Positions 8,626 to 12,580 of a stretch of 12,580 nucleotides of DNA are shown in pieces. Both the position numbers and the translations under genes were made by a program. Origin of the DNA: Daldinia sp. FL1419 (Eukaryota; Ascomycota; Sordariomycetes; Xylariales; Hypoxylaceae); assembly GCA_025201765.1 (NCBI GenBank), contig MU623733.1, forward strand, positions 1-12,580. The letters run 5' to 3'. Every line of letters begins with the position of its first letter. Position 1 is the stretch's first letter. The notes under the pieces were generated by a model. It did no database searches. It had not been told where the DNA came from and was given only the letters and a program-made list of their open reading frames with translations.

Positions 8626-9139
8626 ACATAATAATTTATTAGAAAGTTTCAATATAATATATTGGACTTCATCCTGGATTAATTAAGAAATAAATAAATA
8701 TAAGTTGGTAATTATATTAATTAAGAAATAAATGAATATAATTATTATATATAATAATTATATAATTGAAATTAAATGGAATTCAAATAAGCTCAGGCAT
8801 AAGGAATGGTTTTATTATGGATTTTAATAGAAATTATTAGATATATAGAATTAGGGATATTATTTTTAGATATTTAAAACAGGATTAAAGATAATTATAA
8901 TTAATTTATAAATAAAGATCTTATTTTTATGAATAATTTATTAATTATTATTTTACCATTAAATAAATAATTTAAGTTCTATTATTTATTAAATTCTTTT
9001 CATTTTGTATTAATTGAATCTAATTTTAGAGGATAAACGGATGAATATGGATGGTTGGTGAAGTGAAGATCCCGATAAAGAACGATCAAAGATGGGTAAA
9101 TTATTTATAACCTTATGGAAAAATTAGTTATAAATTAAA
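8626..9139. other. AT-rich stretch with a short direct repeat and a GC-richer island
   Basis: TTAATTAAGAAATAAATAAA and its neighbouring bases occur at 8679-8703 and again, with one G/A change, at 8718-8742 (period 39). A patch at 8780-8830 (GCTCAGGCATAAGGAATGG) and a stronger one at 9031-9098 (GGATAAACGG, GATGGTTGGTGAAGTGAAGA, TCCCGATAAAGAACGATC) are much less mutated than their surroundings. The second reads NMDGW-stop-SEDPDKERSKMGK on the plus strand, with TGA where TGG is one G-to-A change away. This hints at a coding fossil, but with a single copy there is nothing to compare. No identity can be given. Confidence 0.45.
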
Positions 9140-9367
9140 AAAAGTTAATAATAATTAAATAATAATTAAACATAATAAATTAAAATTTAATTTAAAAATA
9201 TTAACATAATCAAAAATTAATTGTTAATATTAAGATTATTATATTAAAATAATAAAAACTAATAATAATTAAATAACAATTAAATATGATAAATTAAAAC
9301 TTAAATAAGGAACATCAATACAACCAAAAACTAACTACTAATGTTAAAATTGCTACATTAAAGTAAT
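9140..9367. repeat. Two-copy direct duplication, period 114
   Basis: TTAATAATAATTAAATAATA at 9145 returns as CTAATAATAATTAAATAACA at 9259, and the two copies stay in register to about 9367. They differ mainly by C in the second copy where the first has T (ATTAACATAATC against CATCAATACAACC). The first copy is thus the more bleached. This is the direction expected of RIP-type decay, although 114 bases alone is below the length usually said to trigger it. Confidence 0.65.
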
Positions 9368-9570
9368 AACAAATCCAAAAAACCTGAAAAATAACTAAAT
9401 AAAACTTATATAAGTAAATTAAAGAAATATTAATATTCTAAAATGTTACAAATATACTAACAGATATTTCATTTACAAATATTAGATTATATATTATAAT
9501 TAATTTATCCAAAAATGCAAAAATATTAATTTATATAATATATATAAAAGATTATAATTATAAAAATTAA

Positions 9571-9600
<30 letters not shown>
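9571..9600. repeat. (ATT)10 microsatellite
   Basis: Ten uninterrupted ATT units, followed by AGAATTTTAAAATAAAG. The perfect run contrasts with the degenerate repeats around it and suggests recent slippage. Confidence 0.9.
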
Positions 9601-9601
<1 letters not shown>

Positions 9602-9719
9602 GAATTTTAAAATAAAGTAATAAGGCTTTTTATGGAATTGTTGTAAGGGAGAGAATCTTTCCACGTTATTTTCAGGCTTACTAATCCAACAATATGTGTA
9701 AAACTTTTGGCCCGGACCT
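9601..9719. other. GC-richer island of unknown origin
   Basis: The stretch from about 9624 to 9713 (GGCTTTTTATGGAATTG, GTAAGGGAGAGAATC, CCACGTTATTTTCAGG, TTTGGCCCGGACC) is little mutated and unlike R1. The reverse strand is open for about 30 codons (SFTHIVGLVSLKITW), but no second copy exists to test it. It ends exactly where similarity to R1 begins at 9720, so it may be the edge of another element that interrupted or captured this R1 copy. Confidence 0.4.
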
Positions 9720-10224
9720 TTATATTATATTAAAAAGAATTGTAAAAATAAAAATATATAATGGTTATTTATAGAAATGTAGAATTATTCATATATATTT
9801 ATATCTTATATAAATTATATTTATTTTAACCCTCCTTTAGAATAATTTCTTTACAATATATTAATATTTTTAATATTAATTAAAAAAATAATAAAATTAT
9901 TTTGGACCTTATTATTACCCCATACCTAAACTACTATTATATTATTTTATAGAATGTGGGAATGTTAGTTATGTGACCATGGTGGTACAGATATACTTTA
10001 ATCTTGTATTTAATTCCACATATTTTAATTTCTAACCAAAATATGTTCTTTTTTAGAGCAATTATTTTTAATTTAATATATCTAAATACTTTCATTTTTA
10101 TTATTATATATAATGGTACCTTATCCATCCAACATAGAATTTAAATATTATAATATATTAGAAGGTTTTTTTTATAAAAATATAAAAAACAATTAAAATT
10201 ATAATAATGTAATTTATTTAAATT
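9720..10224 (-). mobile_element. R1 repeat copy e, fragment with an internal insertion
   Basis: Matches copy d from about 6010 to 6355 (TATTAAAAAGAA..., ATTATTTATATATATTTATA and onward). It lacks the fixed end: just before the block begins the sequence passes instead into 10225-10640, which belongs to the opposite side of R1. Such a join needs either two R1 copies in tandem followed by deletion, or a rearrangement within one copy. An unrelated segment of about 175 bases interrupts it (see 9951-10152). Confidence 0.6.
9951..10152. mobile_element. Possible small insertion inside R1e with duplicated flanks
   Basis: R1 similarity runs to AGAATGTGGGAATGTTA (9951-9967) and starts again at AGAATTTAAATATTATA (10136-10152). 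Both words correspond to the same place in other copies (GAAATTTGGGTATTATA in copy b). The roughly 170 bases between them are not in any other R1 copy and include GTGACCATGGTGGTACAG near the left and AATGGTACCTTATCCATCC near the right. A reverse-strand open frame of 63 codons lies here but has no support as a gene. Class unknown: no clear inverted ends or tail. Confidence 0.4.
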
Positions 10225-10640
10225 TTTGAAATACCTGGAATATGTGCTGGCACGAGCCCAGCTCAGATGAAAATTAGTTCCAAAGGCTTTCTTCATTAAT
10301 GTAGATTATAAAAGAATATTATCTAGCCTTAATGAAGTTTTACTAATAGCCTAATAGTTTCTGCAACAAATTGAATTATTTATATATAAAATTATAATAT
10401 AATTAATTTATTATAAATATTTTTAAAAAATATATATTAAATAAAATAAATAATTAAAAATTAAATAAAAAGATATAAATAATAATATATTAATATAAAC
10501 CTCTTATAGGACTATTGTTAAATGGGATTGTCCTGTAGCCACTCCGAGCCACCATCCCCCTCCACATCCCCTTCCTTAATACTGGAGGTCACCCCAAGGG
10601 CTGACACAATCCTTAAGTTTTCAAATAAGGTCTTTTATAA
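10225..10640 (-). mobile_element. R1-related fragment, coding 3' side (copy e')
   Basis: 10225-10515 aligns with 2140-2420 of copy b; for instance, TAGATTATAAAAGAATATTA occurs in both. The left edge (10228-10300, CTGGAATATGTGCTGGCACG, AGCCCAGCTCAG) is well preserved where copy b is bleached. Toward the right it carries a diverged version of the acidic C-terminus. Its divergence from copy f includes changes RIP cannot make, so this is probably a subfamily member. It breaks off near 10640. Confidence 0.6.
10518..10634 (-). pseudogene. Diverged relative of the R1 acidic C-terminus
   Basis: The reverse strand is open for 38 codons: KTLFENLRIVSALGVTSS, then IKEGDVEGDGGSEWLQDNPI and a TAA stop (10518-10520). 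It lines up with copy f (KNIFTF..., then EEADVEEDDF) by the KxxF start, the spacing to the acidic run, the shared DVE and the nearness to the stop. It also lies at the same place relative to the non-coding R1 sequence on its left. The two differ by many non-RIP changes and by about 12 bases in length around the stop. If the match is right, R1 existed as at least two diverged lineages before it was mutated. Confidence 0.5.
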
Positions 10641-11047
10641 ATAATTAATATATTATTATTTTATTATTTTATAATAAATATAAGATTTTATTAAATTAAA
10701 TTAAAATAATATATTAAAAGCTTATAGAAACCTTAAAAGCAGTTATTCTATGGAATTAATAGACTTTTACAGGATAGCTTCAGTTACGTAATCACTCTAC
10801 CCCAATTCAACATATATTATTATTTATTATTCTTATTCTTATATAATCAAATTTAAAAAAAATTTCATAAAAATTTTTCTTTTTTTATAATATTTAATAA
10901 TAAATTAATATTCTTGTATTTTTAATCAAATATTATTTTTTCATTTTCTAAATATTTATTATATTATAAATAATTATTTTGATTTATTTTTTATTTAATT
11001 AATTTAATCTTCTTTATAAAATATTTATTTTATATTGAATTAATATA
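10641..11047. other. AT-rich filler with one preserved patch
   Basis: Mostly bleached A/T. The patch at about 10740-10815 (TTTTACAGGATAGCTTCAG, TTACGTAATCACTCTACCCC, AATTCAAC) is less mutated and shares the word CTACCCCAATT with the R1 fixed end (4759-4769), but nothing beyond it. No coding remnant. Confidence 0.45.
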
Positions 11048-11319
11048 TAACCTTCCAGGATGGTAAACCATAGCGGCCTCCACTGGCTCCAGTATGCCAT
11101 GAAGTAATTGTTAGGGTATTTTATATAAGAAATCCCCTGATATATATTTATTGATCTCAAAAGTTCAATAATACTTTTCCTTATACGAGCCATAATACCA
11201 TAATCATATAAGCCATTATGTATTTTCTCTATAAAAATGGTATATAAGTTATATACGGGATTCTGAATGGGCCGGATAGGGCAGTGGAGGCCGCTATGGT
11301 TTACCATCCTAGAAGATTA
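11048..11319. mobile_element. MITE-like element, 272 bases, long inverted ends and TA flanks
   Basis: The left end, TAACCTTCC followed by AGGATGGTAAACCATAGCGG and CCTCCACTG (to 11085), is repeated in reverse at 11282-11319. Twenty-nine bases (11057-11085 against 11282-11310) are perfect inverted repeats. The similarity extends outward with only C/T mismatches, for about 39 bases in all counting a base or two of flank. TA sits immediately outside both ends (11046-11047 and 11320-11321), the target-site signature of Tc1/mariner-type elements. The interior is moderately AT-rich and non-coding. A reverse-strand open frame of 97 codons (11014-11307) merely reads through the ends and into flank. 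Its GC-rich ends are hardly mutated, as expected if it is too short for RIP or arrived later. Confidence 0.8.
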
Positions 11320-11399
11320 TAATGTAATTATATAATAAGAGCTACCTTAAAAGACCCTATTAACCAACCCCTCTAAGGTTTATATACACTCTTTTAAAT
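11320..11399. other. Short stretch resembling the start of the tandem-array region
   Basis: AAGACCCTATTAACCAACCCCTCTAAGGTTT here resembles the plus-strand sequence at about 6899-6945 (AAGACCTTATTAG ... ACCAACCTTTCTATACTAAG), with a gap. The similarity is real to the eye but short. Its orientation is the same as at 6900, although the monomer immediately to the right is inverted. Confidence 0.4.
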
Positions 11400-11545
11400 A
11401 TTGAACAGGAGCTCTAATAACTCCTGCAGGATATGCCCTATACTTCAACTAACCCATAACAAGCCAGAAGCTCTATGAGATAGAAGATATAAGGTAACTA
11501 TATCCTGAGGAAGGGAATAGGCTGATCGAATAGAGGAACAAATAT
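11400..11545 (-). repeat. Single inverted monomer of the 142-base tandem unit
   Basis: The reverse strand reads TTCCTCTATTCGATCAGC, CAGGATATAGTTACC, CTCATAGAGCTTC, then TATAGGGCATATCCTGCAGG and AGTTATTAGAGCTCCTG. The same blocks come in the same order in the array units at about 7815-7930 and 8040-8100. It is little mutated. It lies directly beyond the coding end of R1f, where the bleached copy b (about 2200-2260) and copy e' (about 10300-10340) also show TTCT..TTAAG..AGAATATT-like traces. It may therefore belong to R1 itself. Confidence 0.6.
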
Positions 11546-11662
11546 AAGTGACTGCTTGCCAATAATAACGCGTATAATAAGGTTATAAGCTTAAAAATAT
11601 ATATTATTTATATAAAGTTCTCACAATCAAATAGAAGGATATAAGTAATAACATACTAGTGG

Positions 11663-11679
11663 GGTCCTTTAGGAGGACC
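11663..11679 (-). other. GGTCCT hairpin past the R1 stop codon
   Basis: A perfect 6-base stem (GGTCCT at 11663-11668, AGGACC at 11674-11679) with a 5-base loop, followed on the coding strand by CC and ACTAGT. It is erased in copy b (AATCTT...AAGAAC) and only partly kept in copy e'. It might have been a transcription or replication signal of the element; this is inference. Confidence 0.4.
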
Positions 11680-11704
11680 ACATCTACCCAGGATCGCTCC
11701 GCGC

Positions 11705-11797
11705 CTATTCCAAATCATACTCATTAAAATCGTCCTCCTCCACATCTGCCTCCTCATCCTCCTCTTTGCTCTCCTCAGTCATATACATTAGGGAATT
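11705..11797 (-). pseudogene. Acidic C-terminus of the R1 protein (cleanest copy)
   Basis: Reads NSLMYMTEESKEEDEEADVE, then EDDFNEYDLE and a TAG stop at 11705-11707. Going upstream, the frame meets a TAA at 11798-11800 where copy b has CAA (Q), so that stop is best explained as a C-to-T mutation; reading past it gives KNIFTFI, as in copy b. The run of E and D is typical of many DNA-binding or transposon proteins but does not identify a family. Some 26 bases past the stop lies a small hairpin (11663-11679). Not functional. Confidence 0.6.
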
Positions 11798-12580
11798 TTA
11801 AATAAAAGTAAATATGTTTTTAAAAAAAGGATTATATTTATTAAAACTTAAATTTAAATATATCAAAAAATTATTAAAGATTTGTAATAAATTATTATTT
11901 AAGGAATGGTAAAATATTCAATACCATTTAAACCTTTGAAATAAAAGATTGTTATAATAATAATATATATAAATAATATAAATTATTAAAAATAAAATAA
12001 CATATATATATTTTTTTTTAAAATTAATTCTTTTATAAATTTTATATTATAATTAATAAATATTAATAAATTAAATATAAAATAAAATTACATTACAAAA
12101 TAATTATAATATTAATAATATTAAAATAAATAATTTTCCCAAAATTATTAAAATATATAAAAATTATAAATTTAGTAAATAAAAGATTAAATATAATAAA
12201 AATAATTATTAAATATTATTAATAATCCTTTAACAAATTTTTTAAGGATTTAAAAACCTTAAAAAAATTATAATAAAATTTTAACAATTAATTCCTAGAA
12301 TTACATTAGAAAAGTATAATTACACTTTTTATACAATTTCCTATTTTTAATAAGTAAATTATTTTTATAATATACAATTACATTAGGATTATAATCTTAA
12401 TATAATATAATATTAAAATATTATATTAAATTTAAAATATTATAATAATTTTTAATAAAGGAATTAAAATATTTAAAAAAGATTAATAATAAAATAATAT
12501 TAAAAAAATAATAAAATATTTACAAATATATAAACTTTCTTTTATTTAATATAATACATATATAAAAATAAAATAAAATT

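Larger units (their letters stand above)
11546..12580 (-). mobile_element. R1 repeat copy f, running off the window
   Basis: From about 11600 to 12410 it matches copy b base for base; from about 12200 to the end it matches copy a (305-660) and keeps the stretch deleted in b. The left part (to about 11790) is the best preserved coding-side sequence of the family. From 11800 on it is bleached. The fixed end should lie about 650 bases beyond the window. The left limit is uncertain: similarity to b and e' fades gradually near 11500-11600, and the monomer at 11400-11545 may be part of the same element. Confidence 0.72.

Noticed and set aside
9937..10128. Reverse-strand open frame of 63 codons
   Set aside because: It lies almost entirely in the insertion within R1e and begins in bleached repeat sequence. 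It is lysine/isoleucine-rich as any AT sequence would be.
11014..11307. Reverse-strand open frame of 97 codons over the MITE
   Set aside because: Its start lies in one inverted end and it reads out through the other into flank (both ends give related peptides because they are inverted copies). A 272-base MITE does not encode a protein.
11655..11679. Helitron 3' end (hairpin followed by CTAG and T on the minus strand)
   Set aside because: The form is tempting, but R1 similarity in copy b and copy e' continues without a break past the CTAG, so it is internal to the repeat and not a terminus.
1..12580. Mitochondrial or other organelle origin
   Set aside because: No rRNA, tRNA or respiratory gene in 12.6 kb. 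The directional C-to-T decay between repeats and the TA-flanked MITE point to nuclear DNA.

Overview
This window looks like a gene-free, extremely AT-rich block of repetitive nuclear DNA. The best fit is a filamentous ascomycete fungus (Pezizomycotina) whose repeats have been heavily mutated by repeat-induced point mutation (RIP). The main evidence is internal. Several pairs of repeat copies align base for base, and nearly all differences are C-to-T or G-to-A. For example, 11671-11711 against 2413-2453 differs at 18 of 41 positions, all in that direction. I see no intact gene, no rRNA or tRNA, and no CRISPR array. The organism is an inference; no taxonomic marker is present.

The backbone is one repeat family, here called R1, which I do not recognise. 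Six copies or pieces are visible: 305-1304, 2140-3743, 4742-5711, 5790-6489, 9720-10224 plus 10225-10640 (pieces of one or two copies), and about 11546-12580, which runs off the window. Full length is roughly 1.8 kb. One end is fixed in four copies: a roughly 100-base conserved block followed by a (TAAA)n or (TTA)n tract. Fragments of coding sequence read from that end toward the other. They include a KDKEL...GYAFPAQF...QGFQALEKL block and an acidic C-terminus ending in EYDLE and a stop. The coding strand is therefore minus for every copy except 4742-5711.

Layout: 1-304 flank; R1a; AT-rich filler to 2139; R1b with a 216-base internal deletion; filler to 4741; R1c and R1d as an inverted pair around a short spacer; filler; a poly-T and hairpin patch at 6810-6900; a tandem array of about eleven 142-base units at 6950-8442; a 10-base minisatellite at 8511-8625; mixed short direct repeats to 9600; R1e and its adjoining piece with a relative of the acidic tail; filler; a MITE-like element with 39-base inverted ends and TA flanks at 11048-11319; one inverted monomer of the tandem array at 11400-11545; and R1f to the window end.

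The GC content has a pattern. GC-richer patches of 70-150 bases sit mainly at the edges of R1 copies, while the cores are bleached to near-pure AT. The short MITE also escaped. This fits a process that recognises long duplications and acts weakly at their ends. The tandem array, which resembles the sequence beyond the R1 coding end, probably arose by amplification of it. No component appears functional now; the region reads as silenced repeat-derived heterochromatin, possibly an AT isochore or pericentromere.
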